Of a stretch of DNA of 64,000 bases, positions 33,747 through 47,784 are shown one piece after another. The notes beneath the pieces are model-generated. The model did not search any database. It was given only the letters and a program-made list of their open reading frames with translations, and was not told the DNA's origin. Made by a program: the position numbers and the translations under genes. Origin of the DNA: Pinus tabuliformis (taxonomy: Eukaryota > Streptophyta > Pinopsida > Pinales > Pinaceae); NCBI GenBank assembly GCA_031772625.1, contig CM062819.1:1234008955-1234072954 (forward strand), written 5' to 3'. How positions within the stretch are numbered: position 1 is the stretch's first letter; every line of letters starts with the position of its first letter.

Positions 33747-35850
33747 ATGATTGATTTTGCAGAAATTTTTCAATCAGATTATCTTCATTTACTTGCTAAT
33801 GGTGGTTTCTAATGTACATATAAAGTAGGATGATGTAAGGAAAGGGTCCACTTATTCTTCTTTTTCCTCTAGCCATGTTGGAAAATAATCATCAAAAATA
33901 GGCTGAGTTGGTCGATATAATACAAGTTTTCTTCTTGATTTCCCATTGGTGATGGTCATGTTCTTATTCCTACAACTAAAGTATGCATTAGCAGTGGATA
34001 ACCAGGGTCTTCCTAAGATGAGTAGGTAGTAATAAATGTGGAATTTGGATTAAGGACAAGGAAATTGGTATGATTCTCCCAGGAATCAATGGAGATCATT
34101 ACATCCTCTATGATACCTTCAGGTGCTACCGTGGATCTATCAGCAAGTTGTAGCATAGTAAATGTCTTCCTTAAAGATCATTGGAGGTTAAGTTTGAGCA
34201 TAGTTTCCTTGGTCATGACATTGATTGTAGCTCCCAAATCAATGAGAATTTTTGGAACTTCAATGTCATTGATGTGTACATTCACTATTGAGCTCCCAGG
34301 ATTTAAGTACTTGGGGATGACTACTCTCCCTAACATAAGATCAGCTAGCTTCCTATGACATTATAATGGGGGAATATTTCTTCTTCCCCATAGGCCTTCT
34401 AAGACATTCTTCCTTAATGAATTTGTTGTAAATAGGAACATCCTTTATTGCTTGAGGGCGAGGGATCTTGACACATATATTTTTTAGTTCTCCCAAAAGT
34501 TAAACTTCTTCTAGGGTGTGTGTTTTGTGGGTTGTTAACCTTTTTGGATACATAGGTTTTGTTTGGGTGACTTGAGGTGCAAGTTCTTACTTCTCTTCCT
34601 TAAGATTCTATGTTGGATGAGATGGATCAACAACTAGAAGGAACTTCGTAGACCTAAGGTTGATTTCTTGGATTTCTACAACATAGGTTTGGTAAGTGGT
34701 TTCTCCATTGTAGACTGGTTGAGCCTACTTATTGTTGGGATTTGGATTTGGTTGGGCAGGAATTTGTGGTTTCTTTGGAGGAATGTTTTTGGGTTCTTGA
34801 GATTTCTAAGGAGGAGGAATTAGGGAAGGTGGTTGGGCCATCTAAGGTCTCCATCCTGGTGATGGATTACCCCATTGAGGAGGTTGAGTAGGGTATGGTT
34901 GAAAGGGAGGAGTAATATTTTGAGGAGGATATGGCCAAGGAGTGGGCATAGGCCAGGGCGAAGGGTTAAGAGGATACCAAGGTTGATAATGAGCATTGTA
35001 ATTTGCATTGAAAGGAGAGAGTAAATTCATACCTTGTTGAAACTATTGAGGGGCTTATGGCCTCTTTTGGTTAACAAAGCATAACTGCTCCTTGCTCCCT
35101 TTTCCTCCTTGGTATACATCTTTTAGACCTTGCAAAGATGGACACCTATCAGTGGAATGATTTTCTTCACATACATAACATATTTCTATGACATTTAATG
35201 GGAATTAATTCCTAGGATTCTTTTTTGTGCATTGAGGGCAAAATAAGGCTAATGCCTTTTCTGCATCCTCTTGTTTTCTCTGTATCTGTAGGGTGTCCAT
35301 ATGCATGGAAAATGTATGTAAGATTTTGGTATCCATATCCTCTAGCATACCTCCTATCTCATTTTTACTAATTGAGGAGGAAGAGGGACTTTTCGAAATC
35401 CTTTTGTATCTACCACTTTTTCTAGTAGCTTTTGAGTAATTTTTAATACCATTTTGATTTCATCATAGCTAAACTGATATATGTCTCCATTGGATAGTAG
35501 GTTGAGTGTCTCCATTAGTTCTTCCCTAAATTCTCATAGTACGAATAAATTCAAGGAATTAGGATCTAAGGTCTAGTTGTGCACTCTTATGTAACTTAAC
35601 TGAAAAGTTTTCTCAAAATATTCCAGAGATTCATCTACTCCTTGAGTCATTATAAATATCTCGTCTCTAGTGTACATTTCTCTACAGTAATCCTAGTACT
35701 TATTGTTTAAATCTTGTTGAATTTTCTCCCATGAGGTGATGTTATCCCCTTCAAGGCTCGTGAGCCATCAAACGAATGCATCCTTAGGAGTTTGAAGGGA
35801 ACATGTTGAGCTTCTACTCATCATTCATGTAGTCATAAGTCTTGCATACT
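33747..35850 (-). pseudogene. Element C gag and protease
   Basis: The protease lies at about 34350-33900 on the minus strand: ADLMLGRVVIPKYLNPGSSI, then VPKILIDLGATINVMTKETM with a DLGA active-site form. Gag lies upstream: WLTSLEGDNITSWEKIQQDL and RDEIFIMTQGVDESLEYFEK near 35770-35600 resemble the retrotransposon gag core. A zinc knuckle CYVCEENHSTDRC (CX2CX3HX4C) lies near 35180-35140, and a Pro-rich segment at 35030-34820 (FQPYPTQPPQWGNPSPGWRP). Many stops and frame changes. Confidence 0.7.
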
Positions 35851-36373
35851 ACAAAACACTCAAAAATGAAAGTGTTGGGATCTTTAGTGATTATACCATA
35901 GAAGTGTGGGAGAACCGATGGATTATTGTTTTTCATTTTAGCTTCTCCATATGTTTCTTAATGGGGAAAGTGAAAACTTATAGTTGTATATTTTCAACCA
36001 TGGTATTCGTGAGATGTGAAGTTCTTTCTACTTTTGAAAACTCCTCCTCAAATATCCTTGCCTACTTACTAAAAAGGGCCTCAGTAGTCCTTGTGGATAG
36101 GGTGGGAGGCTCACAGTTAGTAAAAAGAGGTTGGATCTTAGTGGAAGTGGGGGTTTTTGGTAAGAAAAATCCTAACTCTTCGAGGAATAAAAGAAGAAAT
36201 ATATTTTTTTTGTTTTTGTAATTTTTTGAAATGTAAATGCCAATGCATTTTTTTATGTTTTTGTAAACCTTTTCTTTTGAAAATGAAAATTCTAATGCAA
36301 TTGTTTTTTTGCAAAAATTTAAATGAGAGAAAAATCAAGGGAAACTGGGGAAGAAGACAATACATAGTCTGAC

Positions 36374-36397
36374 ACCTCTCAAGAAACAGTGCCAAAA
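36374..36397 (-). other. Primer-binding site of element C
   Basis: The minus strand reads TTTTTGGCACTGTTTCTTGAGA just inside the LTR edge TGATGGCCC (36400, plus strand). TGGCACTGTT matches the start of the tRNA-Asp-type site (TGGCGCCGTT) known for Athila-like elements with two mismatches, fewer than in A. Confidence 0.55.
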
Positions 36398-36399
36398 AG

Positions 36400-37900
36400 T
36401 GATGGCCCTACGTTTTGCAGCAACAATGTTGTAACTCCCAAGGGTCTTAGCTTTAATTGTAAACCATGGGTTCGTAAAAACTTAAGAAGGGTCAAAACTA
36501 TATGTGTAATAAGAGTTCTCTCTTTCTTTGTTGACTTTTATGTAGGTGGAAGCGTTGAGATGAAAACTAGTTATACAGAGACCATTCTAATTGTTCTATG
36601 CTATAGGAAAAACTTGAAATTGCAAGGAATGAAAGGAAACAAGAAAAATTATGATAATTGCAATTAATGAAATAAAACCATCTCAATTATAATGAAATGA
36701 AACCATATTTATTCTATTTTATGAGTAAATAAAACACATTTTTGAAGTAAAAGTTCGAAAATAGTAAACCCTAATTCTACAAGATAGAAGCAATTTTTAT
36801 AGTGATCTACGTCAATGAATATACATAGTCTCTCCACTTTTAAATTCCATATTCATGGTTCTAGGGATTTTGTAACACATCAAAGAAGGTAAATCATGAG
36901 TTGGATGCAAAGCTGGGAAACTTTTGGAAGCAAATTGTAAATTGCCACAGGAGTCTCTATTTTGCTACAAGAGACAGTACATTGAGTAGTAAAATGTGAT
37001 AAAGTTGAGATTGAAAAGCAAAAGAAGCTAAGTAAGGGCCAGGAAATGATAATTCACACATGTCCAAGTCATCACATCAGCATTAGTAGGGTTTCTTCAA
37101 CAAGATATGTGGTTGTAGGGTTTCCTCTAGTTGTAAAACAAGGGATTGCACAAACACGGTGAAATAGTAAATGATGGACAACAAATAAACAATAGCAACC
37201 AAGGTGAAATAAAATTCATAAACATGAACGCTACTTTATCTATTACACCACTATCAATACTATCATATAATACTCAGATTCTTTGTAAAGAAATACTATT
37301 CATAAATCTTCTAACAAACCATGCATAAACGTAATATGCAGAAATAAGGCTACAAAAATGAACAAATGCATAAATAGTAATGGTACATAAGGAATCTTGA
37401 GCACCTCAAGTGGGTACTAACCTAAGGAATCTCAAAACCATGAAGGAGAAGCAAACTAAGAACTGAAATGGGAGAGATTATTTCCCTTAATTAGAAAGTT
37501 GCTTGTACATGGAAAAAGTTACATAATTGTACTAAGCTTCTCCTAATACTCTTATGTTGTGATACTATTGCTTGTTTATAATTATTTATATTGGGACACT
37601 CAAACCCTCTATTGATAAAAAATATTTAGGGAGCAACCTCCTTGAGGAGAGGACTATTTTCACTCCAAAATCCCTAAAATGTTAGATCATGTTTCTCGGG
37701 TCACACACAACAACAAGGAGTATTTATTTCCTCAACTAGTTGATTTGGAAGTCTTATGTAATAGGGAGCAAGCCCCACAGATATCTTTGGCTAGATTTCC
37801 TTGAAATGTTTGTAAAATCCTATTAATATGCTACTAGGAAAGTCTTATAAGGTGTAAAAGAAAGTTTTAATGTATACTTTATGTGCCTAGGAGTGGTTAG
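36400..37900 (-). repeat. Probable 5' LTR of element C (far end not defined)
   Basis: The edge next to the primer-binding site reads TGATGGCCCTACG on the plus strand. The sequence beyond is non-coding and AT-rich. A TATA-like TTATTTATA (37583-37591) near a CACTCAAACC run would fit a promoter on the minus strand only loosely. Without the 3' LTR, the outer boundary cannot be placed; 37900 is a guess set by the next recognisable element. Confidence 0.35.
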
Positions 37901-37949
37901 ATGGGCCTTATGTTTTACCTATTCGGGAGGCCCATCAACATCATCATTG

Positions 37950-38660
37950 TAATGGGGATATGCCTTCCCTATTATATCCTCTATCTCCCACGTTACTTCT
38001 TCAAGGTTGTAGTGGGTCCATCGAACTTTTACCTATCCGATGACTCTATTCTTGATCATAGTGACCTTTCTATCCAAAATACGCTATGGTTTTACATAGA
38101 AGTCTCATTTTGATTCCACCTAAATCAAATCCCAATGTTTGGCATGGTTAGGATCTTGCATATATTTTGAACTTGTATTATATCAGGAAATGCAATTATG
38201 TATGCAATAGATTCTATTTTATCCAATATCTCAAAATGACCACAATATTTGGTTGTCAATTTAATGTAGCTCCCTAACTTCAATGGCTTCTTCTTTGGTT
38301 TAATTCTATAAATACATTTTCCCCAATTTTAAATTACGTCGGTATTCCACCTTTATCTCCATCAATTCTATTGTCTATCATGTGCTAATTTTCAATAAAT
38401 TATATTATCTATTAGGTACTACTTTTAAATTTTGATTGATCTTGACCATTTGTTATTACATTTTTTCTAAGCAATTCTAGCCCAAACATATTGTATCAAT
38501 TGGATTGTTTTGAGTATTAAACTTTTTGTCATAAATGCCTCTAATGGACCCATCTTTTGTGAATCTTAATATACATTATTATAGGTATATTCTATTAAAT
38601 GTAACTAATCCTCCCACCTGGATGGCTTATCTACCACACACATTCTTTACATGTCTTAAA
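37950..38660 (-). pseudogene. Ty3/gypsy integrase C-terminal fragment
   Basis: The minus strand encodes, in two frames, LHLIEYTYNNVY and GPLEAFMTKS (end of the catalytic core region, normally YN-S...PFEALYG), then KLGSYIKLTTKYCGHFEILD, KIESIAYIIAFPD and a short downstream run. This is the typical integrase tail of chromovirus-like gypsy elements. It has many stops and no accompanying RT, so it is an isolated relic of a fourth gypsy family, distinct from A, B and C. Confidence 0.65.
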
Positions 38661-40498
38661 TCACTTGACTAAATGATCTGAGTGGAAAGTGGTATCCACC
38701 CATGTTATTCACCCATGTTATTGAATGATGTAACTCAAGGAGGAACCAAAAATACTATAAATAATAGACTTCACCTTTCAAAAGGACATCCAGTGTTCCA
38801 TGATGTAGATGTAACAATGTTTTCCTTCCCATTTAATAAAGATTTGGATTTTCATTGTATTATATTATGCTTAGTTCCATGGTAGATTTTATGTTTTCTC
38901 TCTTCCTCTCTTAGCATTCAAACCTTCTGGATATAATCCCCCAATATCCGGATCAGTGGTATCAAAGTGGGTGCTTCCTGTCCTACTAAAGATTTTTTTA
39001 GTTTTGAATGGGGATTCCATTTTAGATCTACATCTAATTGGGAGTAGCACGACCTCACAAATTTGATTATTTGCATGGATATTTCCACCTCCCCTTTGAA
39101 GATCTGACACTTTATCATCATATCAATGTTTCAAATGGCATCAAATTTTAGATTGTGGTTTTTTTCATTGCTAACATGCATCTCTTATATGATCTATGAG
39201 ATACAGTCTCAAAATATCATAGGTTTTTTGAAGTGTTGATTCAAACTAACAAAAATGAAGCATGAGAAGGATTAGAGATGCTCAAGTCTAAAGAGCACAT
39301 AATACCAAATATCTTAACATGATCACTAGCATCAAGGAAACCCACATTGATGGCAAGGAAAAAATTGCAAATCCATGGAGAAATATCTAAGATGCTTTCC
39401 TTCATTTCTTTGTTCCCATTAGATACTAGACAATTGAACACATAATTTTCTAAACACTTTATATGTTGAACAAAAAAAGGAATTCTCGTCACCAATCCCC
39501 ACAAATAAGTGACGTCCATCATCATTTCTATGCGCATGGAATTGGGATAACAAAGCTTTGTCTTTGAAAAGTAGAGGCCTTACATTCTTAGTCATTCCAG
39601 AAGGTTGGGTTCTTGAAAAACTAGTAAACCTAGAGACTTCAATGGTAGCCAAAGTCAATATCTGGCAACTTCAAGTTGTCTACAAATTGTTGTGCAACTG
39701 CATTACAAGAACTAAGAACCAAAATCATTCTAGCACCAAAATCAAATGATGTATAGGCACCCATGGCTTCATTGACGTCATTTGTTGTTTAGAGTCAGAG
39801 TTGGAGCCATTTTAAATTTCCTATATTTTGGGGATTTATGCCAATATATCATTGAATTTATTGAAGAATTGTTTTCTTTCCTACTCCCTGACATTTTCAA
39901 GGGTTGAGTCTTATTAATATGGAAGGAAAATCAAATGGTCACAAATGTAAACCAATAACAAAGGTTTGTTTATAGTGAGCAAGGACAAGGAATATAGTGA
40001 CAAAGGTGTTTAAATTGCTAGTAGAAGACGTAAGGATCCATGGCCATATTTCAGGGTTGTAAGTGTTAGAGGAAAAATGGCATCTCCTGTGATTTGAAAC
40101 ATCATTTATGGTTCAATAATAAGCATATAAGACTCTGCTCTTATTCTTTTAATGAGTATAGCCCTACCCAATTTTGGCTTCTAAGTTAGAAGTAATGGCT
40201 CTATATAGTCCTTTCTCCTCATGGTCATTTTTTCAAACACATATTCTACAAATGCATTTCTACTCAATTTTCCATGGAGAAAAACTCTACAATATGAAAA
40301 CTACACAATTATGCTTCGATATGCTCTAACAATAATTCCAATTTTGAAATTTGAACCATCATTCCAACAATTCCCCCTTTAAAATAACTTACCCAATTAT
40401 TTTTCTTAAGGTATTTCACCAAACACTTTACAAACAAATGATAATTCTTTCATATCTAATGGAATTTTGGTATGTATAGCCCTAATATTATAACCAAT
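38661..40498. other. Non-coding region with a primer-binding-site-like motif
   Basis: No gene is recognised. A 13-bp run CACCCATGTTATT is tandemly repeated near 38697-38724. At 38953-38968 the sequence GTGGTATCAAAGTGGG resembles the tRNA-Met primer-binding site of copia elements preceded by CA, but no gag follows. The antisense open frame 39537-39241 (98 codons) has no recognisable motif. Confidence 0.3.
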
Positions 40499-40511
40499 AG
40501 CTATGATACCA
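40499..40511 (-). other. tRNA-Met primer-binding-site-like motif
   Basis: The minus strand reads TGGTATCATAGCT, one mismatch from the common TGGTATCAGAGC. The adjacent plus-strand TATTCTAACATCCCC could be an LTR edge. No second LTR or element body was found, so this may be the trace of a truncated LTR retrotransposon. Confidence 0.35.
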
Positions 40512-43500
40512 TATTCTAACATCCCCAATACCCTTTTTTCACTTTGAGGATATGGCATACTTCTTTAAACCACAAATTTCACTCCAAATTTGCTTATCTG
40601 ATACCTTTCCTCGTCATTCTAATATTAATTAATTATGACATGCAAACATGGAAATGCAAACTTATGCAAGAATAATTAATCATTTAGTCACCATGGAAAC
40701 ATATATTATAATAGAACCATTACACATGAAAACAAGAAATTTCACAGGGACATTCATGAACACTTATCTAGCTTAAAATTTTCCACCAACTCATTGTAGA
40801 ATATTGATATTCCACCCAAACAAATGCTCCTTGTTGCACCAATTATTTCTGCAACAAAGGCCACCACTAAGTTGAGGTTGTGAATCCACAACAGTGACAT
40901 TTCCTATGGCTAGTTCTAAATCTCTTCTCACAACATAATTCCTAGGTTCCCAATAAATATTTACACCTACATCAATGCCAACCCACAAATCTCTTTCCCA
41001 TATCAACCTACAGAACCTAAGGAATGGGATCTACTTCTCTACCAAATTGTTTCTCATGTTATCCCACTTCCCTACAAATATTCAATAAAATTTGGCTAGG
41101 AAATCTCATTATGGGTGTTTTAGAGATTATCAACTATGACAAAATTCCTCAACAATAATCATTATAATTTTGTATGGTCATAATTCCTTCATAATCCATT
41201 GTTGTAGTTTGGCATAACTTGTTTATAGTAAGCGCATGGTGGTTCACGTATAGCTAATTCTCCATGTTTCCCATAACTAAAATGACAATTTTCATGTCCC
41301 CAATTCACTTGCATGGGAAACATGTTGACGAGTGAAGTTTTTATGCTTCACAGGCAAACCCTTGAGTTTCACAAGGAACGTGATATAATGGAACCAGGCC
41401 CAATTTTTTATGCCCTTAGTGTTATCTGCTACTTATTTACAAAAAGTTACTTACAACAAAAAGAAAATATAAATAGCATGATGTAGTTTCAAGAAGAAGG
41501 TGAATAATTTACAATAATCACAGTACATAACAACATTAAATCAAAAATTTGAATAGTAATAAAGTTGAAATAAATGATCATTTTATGAGTGAATTTAAGA
41601 AGGAACCCTGTTAGCCACAAGACTACGTAAGTATGTAATAGATTAAGATATATAACTCATAAAAACTGATCTAATTTTCATCACACGATTTTTCGTAAGT
41701 ATAAATAAAAAATTTAGAGAAATATGTACTATAAAATGGCTAAAAAAGGTTGATATTATTAATTAAATTTGAGTACAACTTGTTGTTCAACCAAATCCTG
41801 CGAGACTTGTTGACCAGAACTTAATTCAAAAGCATCTAAGATGTAAAATACTCGCACATAGACACACATATGATAAAAATTAAGAAAATGTTAATCGTCC
41901 TTATGGAACCACTCTAATATGATAAATTCAACAAAATTCTCTAAACAAGTTTAAGTAATTAGCACTGATATAAAATATCAGACCTTCTACTAGAATAAAG
42001 AAATGCAAGAAAATAAAAGATAACCTCACTAAAGAAACATAGCAACTTTCTCTTCTCCTTGTCACTCTTAGAAAAGTTATGTTGCCACCAAGCAGATCAG
42101 CCCTTTGTACTCAAGAGAAATAATAAATCAGAGGGAAAATGACAACTAAATGATCTAGTGCATACTTCTCCTCATTGTTTTTCCATCTTTTCCTTCATCA
42201 CCTTTTTCCCAATTTGTATTCTCTTGGAAGGGGGCCAATTTTTTTAATTAGTTGATTCATTAATTTAATTATCTTCAAATATGTTTTAGCATTCAAAAAA
42301 AGTGCTTCTAGGAGTCATAATTAACTTATAAAAAAAAATTGGTAAGTAGGGCCCCCTTTTGACTCCCGCATGTGCAATATGTGCATCCATGATATTATAA
42401 AATAATAATATGAATGAATAAAAATTCCACATCATCCATAATGCATAATCTAAATCAAAATCCCTTGTACCTCCCATAAGTAGCATGCACATCCCACATA
42501 TTATAAAAGTAAGTATAAATCAAAGCACCGTGTCAACCATCACATAACACCTTGTACCTCCCAAAATATGCTATCAAAATAAATGTATCGGTCTAAAATA
42601 AAGTGTTGTCTCAAAATAAATTATGTTTCAAACATTCTCTAGAGTGTGCCATAAATAGAAGTCTTCATGAAGAATAAAAAAAAAAAGCAAATCTGAAATA
42701 TCATGTTAGTTCTAGACATGTACTATATATGTCCTCATGTTCCTTTCTCTTGATTTCTTGTTTAGTTTCTCCTCCTTATATCTCTAGATCCATGTCTTCA
42801 AAGGATATCTCTTTCCTCTCATGTATCCGTGAAGAATTGGTGTGAGTGTGAGGAAGTGGTCTCTGAGGAGGAATGTGCAAGAGCTATAGGTGGATGGAGT
42901 TTGGCAACAACTATATAAGCAGATGGATGAAAAAACTAGTTAGGCTACTAAGTCATGGTCTATGGAAATATGAAAGTACAAGGTGAATAGAAAGGAGAGG
43001 AAGCACTAAATGATATGAAATGGATGGCCAACATGTATGTATAGATGGTGTTGCAATGGGATTTGGGTCATCAAACAAAAATGGTTGTTGTTGTGGGATC
43101 TCTACTATGCTAGGATGTGGCAATGGTATGTCCTTAGAAGCTCGTGGAGTGGATGGGTGAGGTGGAAGACCTCCTAATTATAGATTCTCAATCTCGGTGA
43201 GTTAAATAAACTTAAAATGTGCATCGAAATGGATAGAGAATTTGATTCTCTTGTTTTGGTTCTCCCTCGGTGACACATTACCCCTTTTACCATGGGCCCT
43301 CATGTTATGTGAACCTCTGTTGTGAAATCTCATTGCAACTAAAATTATTTATTGTGCAATGTGAACTTCAAATCAAGATTCAACAAATAGTGAAGTAAAT
43401 TTCATCTAAAATCATGTTTATGTAATTCTTGGGGTATATGATGAAGAAACAATGGGAAAAGATATTTTCATGGGAAGGGGAGTTGTGCTCATGAGTTAAA

Positions 43501-46500
43501 AAAGAATCAAAATTTTCATATAAAAATACATATCATGGCATGAAAAGAACCTTATAGTGGTAACACAACATCCATATGAGACACTCATGCATCTTCATTC
43601 CCATAATTACGTGAGATAAGGATGGACCTTGACTTTGCTTAAAATGTGCAGTAATGAAACAAATGGCATCCATTAATAGAAGGTTTTCTCCAAATAGAAG
43701 AAGATTGTACATAAATAATTGGCATATCTGTGATAAAGCATCACGAGTTGTTATGGATGGTTGGTAAAGCAGTTTTCATAAGACTGTAATTAAAAATGTA
43801 GCCAAATGTACTTTAAAAAAAACAAAATTACATGTCATTTTTATGCGTCGTGGAAAGCAATGTTAAAAATTGCATGGAACATAAGAAGGAAGATGGAAAG
43901 TGTTAATATGGCGAACGTATGAGTATTTTCTTGCAAAACCAAGAGTATCTTATATGAAAATAAGCATTTTTTATACTGAAGAGAGACAATTAGGTCATAA
44001 TAAGCAGTTCATCATGAGTACCTTTGATAGGAATATTCAATGTTAATACCCACTCAAAAAAAACATGGCGTAACATACAGCAGAGCAATATACATCATGA
44101 AATTGGTGGAGTATGATTAATGGTTTATAGGAGAGTATGTTGATAGCAATTGTCTTTATAGGCGTATGACTCGGCTAATTATTAACTTCGAAACTAAGAT
44201 TAGGAGAGTTTGATATGTACAGTAGGCATTTATTTTTATGTTCTAAACAAGATTGAGCTTGTTTCTAAATATGGAAATGACCACCCCCGCCCACCTTTTT
44301 TATGCACACAAATAAGGACTCAATATCAAACTTTACGAATACGGAAACGAGGGATTGAATGAAAATAAAAACAGTTGGGTGACATCAGTCATAAAATGGA
44401 TAATAGTATTTTACTATTTTGTACATAGCATTTTGATGTATTGTTAATGCGGGGAGGCGAGAAGCACTTTTACAACAGAGGCCGTGTATCATCTTTTATG
44501 GCATTGCGAATGAAACAGAAGTTCGAAGTATATGTATGCTCTCTTGTTCACAAGGCTAAACAAATAAAATGTCATGGGATGAATGATCTGTTATAGAGTT
44601 TTATGAACTCATGGTGTCATTGTCTTGGACAAAGAAAATTAACAGTACTGACGTGACGTGAGAGCTCAAACTGGAATATTATGCCAACCCAAAAAATAAT
44701 TCTTAATTCTTAAAAAATGTTCATGGGAATAGAAACAGGCTTCAACATTAATTAGGGTTTACTTAACATAGTATTTCCACATTAGGAGTGACTCAAAATT
44801 GTAATAAGGAGGAACTTTAGAAACTCAGGAATAGTTCATATCTTCATGCCATCCATGGGAACTGGGAACAAACTGGGTTTCCCTTTTACATACCAAGAGG
44901 GATATTTAATCAAAGATTCATTGATGATGGACTGAGTTAAGGGAAAAATAACTTTACCCGAGACATGGTGTGTTTATAATAGGAAACAAGGAGCAACCTA
45001 TTCTCATTTTAAACTGGGTTTGTGCAAATCTACAGGGTGGAACCAATTGAATAGGTACATGTAGTCCATAAGATTTTGGTGAATTCCCTTTGAAATATGA
45101 GAAGAAAATGAAATTCAAAAGCATAAGAAAGTTGACACCCATTCATATTACTACTAGCGAAGTGTAAATTCATTCAATGGCAACTATGTATCTTTACACA
45201 TGCAAAACCAGAGAAAACACAGGGAAAATGGTGCAAGAAAGAGGGATGAGAACGGGATTAACCCCTTACAACATCATAGACTTAAGATGAAAAAAATACC
45301 CGCTATAATGACATTAATTCCTCATGGTTAGGGCCATAAACAAACCTTAGCTTGGTCCCAATGCTTAAAATGGTGTGAAAGGGTGGTTGCAAGCAGTTCC
45401 AGGGCTTCTTGACATGTCAAGCGAGGGTTCTTACTGGTTTCCCAAGCTCACTCAAATAGAAAACTTAGCTAGTTACTGAGCAAAGATTGGTTTTGACTAC
45501 TGCTTTCCAAAGTTGGCAACGTGATGCAGCCCAACTCTCAGAGCACATCGCTTCCATTTAATTTATTGGGTGGTCGTAATGAGAATTCAACCCATACATT
45601 AAATCAAACGTATTATATCACTTAATACGTGTTTATTATATGCTAAGAAAATTCGCCAAGTATCTTATATGCTAAGAAAATTGGCCAAGTATCATGTCAC
45701 ATGAATATTACCGCGTTAGAAATTGGGCAAATCCTTACCCGCTTCATAATGTACACCAATATTTTATACAAATATTAACAAGAAGTCACTAAGCCAATCA
45801 TTGGCTTAGTGAAGGACGAATACACATGCAAATATTTTTTACGTGCTGATCTGATTTGTTAGTTACAAATTAGTGCAACAATTACTTCTTTTTTTCTCTT
45901 TCAAAATCAGCGCGTTGTTGTTACTTCAAAATTTTTAGTTTGTGGGTTATATCATTTGTTTCAAGGCTCTAACAAAAAAAATTAAAATTAGAAATTAGAG
46001 TCATTTTGAATTTTTTTAATTAGTCAATCCCATCTATAAGATAAAAAGCACAAAGAATAATTGATAATGTAGAATAATGCAAACAGTCCCCACTATGGTT
46101 TTAATTCTCTGTTGATTTTGTTGTTTTTCTGAAAAGCAAAAGCACCACTTTGCCCATAATATGGAAACACTCAGGAAATCTCTCTGATATTTTAGCTACT
46201 ACTCAATGAAAGAAATGTGCTTCCACGGTATATTATCATGGAATCTTTTTTATATGGATAAAGAAAACGTGTTACAGGTTATCTTGCTTATACAAGAAAT
46301 GCTTAACCGACAAATAAACAAATAAGTTTCGACCCGCTAATGAAACTGAAAGCAACGTTGCATAAATTTAACCTATCATTGACCAATGTAGAGAAAGTGA
46401 GGCCCATGTAATCTACGGCATCATTGAGAGAATTTATGAAGCTTGTGCCTCAAATTGGATGATCTACTCATGATTACCCAGATAAGAAGAAGTTTATTTT

Positions 46501-46715
46501 CCTGGCTGGTGCTTTTTCAGGCTTTAGTCTACAGTTTAGCATTTGAATTAAAGACATGTAGTGGAATGCATAATATAATCTGGTCAAATTAAAAGTGAGC
46601 TTTTTTAAAGTCTTTGTCCCTAATTAAAAAACATGACATATTCTACATTGAGTTTCCAATGGCAATGATCAGTCGTATAAGGATATTGATAATAGTTTAA
46701 GCCACATAGGATTGC
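40512..46715. other. Long AT-rich stretch without recognisable genes
   Basis: No convincing coding sequence, RNA gene or complete element is seen. Local features: a 29-bp tandem repeat (TTATATGCTAAG...) at 45636-45664 and 45665-45693, a perfect 12-bp-arm hairpin at 45787-45811, and a ~58-bp block at 45983-46040 that recurs in diverged form beyond element D at 53605-53660. Short open frames (for example 41006-40791 and 42492-42286, minus) lack any motif. Confidence 0.4.
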
Positions 46716-46720
46716 GTGGG
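46716..46720 (+). repeat. Target-site duplication GTGGG of element D (left copy)
   Basis: GTGGG immediately precedes the LTR start TGTTGAAG and recurs at 53260-53264 right after the 3' LTR. Confidence 0.95.
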
Positions 46721-47783
46721 TGTTGAAGTCATAATTCCAACTACGCAGCCGTACATCCCCAAAACCACCGCAGCAAAACCACAAACCCGGTTGATGCATA
46801 TCGGACCGCTTTTGTGTAAAAGTGGTTTCCGTATTTTTGACTCCGATAAAATTTGGACCGCTTTTGTGTAAAAGTGGTTTCCGTATTTTTGACTCCGATA
46901 AAATTTGGCGCAGACGCATGACTCTCCCCATACGTCATCATCTCTGACATATCGGGACGTAATGTTCAGTTAAGTAATGCCTCCCGATATTCTCCTCCAC
47001 CGTCCGATTTACTTCATCAACCTCCACTGTCGATTGTCCGAAGATGCATACGAGCCAGCATGATGCATACGAGCCAGCATTTAATATTTACGTGGATTTG
47101 AAGATTGGTTGACCGCGGTAAAATAATTAATGAATTAAATGTGCCCGTAGGAGTATTGGTAGGTGATTTAAATTTTAATGTTTCTATATGTATGGGAGGT
47201 ATGGTGCATTTAAATAAGGCATGGTCTGGTCAGTATGTTAAAAATATTTACGGCACGTAAAATGTAATATGTTTTTATGTGTGATGTGTTGACCAATCGT
47301 AATATGTGAGAGCTCGGGGGCAGTGAAAGAGTATAATGAGAATTTGCACAGCAGTGCATGAAGAAAAGAACAGAGGTGGAGCGCATGTATTTTCCAGGGA
47401 GTTTTGCAAGAAGAAATGCACAGCAGTGCGGGAATGAAGAAGACATATAATGTTTTGAGCTTCATATGTAAATTTGTTTTACAGCAGTAATGTAAAAAGG
47501 GTTTTACAACAGTAAATCCAGCACAGTAAATTTTCAGGTGAAATCAGAGTTTTGGTTGAATGTTGTTTTTGGTAAATCCCTCTCAGTAAAAGAGGATGAA
47601 TATGTATGAGGCAATATATTTTTAATGAATAGAAATATTTTATGGTGGTGAAATACTCTGTTCCTCAGTAAAAAAATTTTAAGCTTCCCTGTGCAAAAAG
47701 ATCCTGGAAAGGTAGAAACAGAGCATTGCCTCTGTGGATTTTTTTTTTTGTTTTTGGGATTTTCCCATTAAAAATCCCCAGCA
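46721..47783 (+). repeat. 5' LTR of element D
   Basis: Begins TGTTGAAGTC and ends CCCCAGCA. It has two internal tandem duplications absent from the 3' LTR: a 52-bp unit at 46803-46854/46855-46906 and a 19-bp unit at 47043-47061/47062-47080. A TATA-like TTTAAATAAGG lies near 47209-47219. Confidence 0.95.
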
Positions 47784-47784
47784 G

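Larger units (their letters stand above)
30202..36399 (-). mobile_element. Element C: Ty3/gypsy internal region, minus strand, degenerate
   Basis: On the minus strand the order is primer-binding site (36374-36397), gag, protease, RT, RNase H, integrase. It is more decayed than A/B and from a different lineage: its gag, RT and integrase sequences do not align closely with theirs. The primer-binding site TGGCACTGTTTCTTGAGA (read on the minus strand) resembles the tRNA-Asp-type site of Athila-like elements. A fold-back element interrupts it at 33136-33744. The 5' LTR appears to begin at 36400; a 3' LTR was not found. Confidence 0.75.

Noticed and set aside
38953..38968. Possible copia element starting at a tRNA-Met-like primer-binding site
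   Set aside because: The match is imperfect and no gag, protease or LTR partner follows; kept only as a note in the regional entry.
39241..39537. 98-codon minus-strand ORF
   Set aside because: No recognisable domain, no conserved neighbour and several overlapping random frames.
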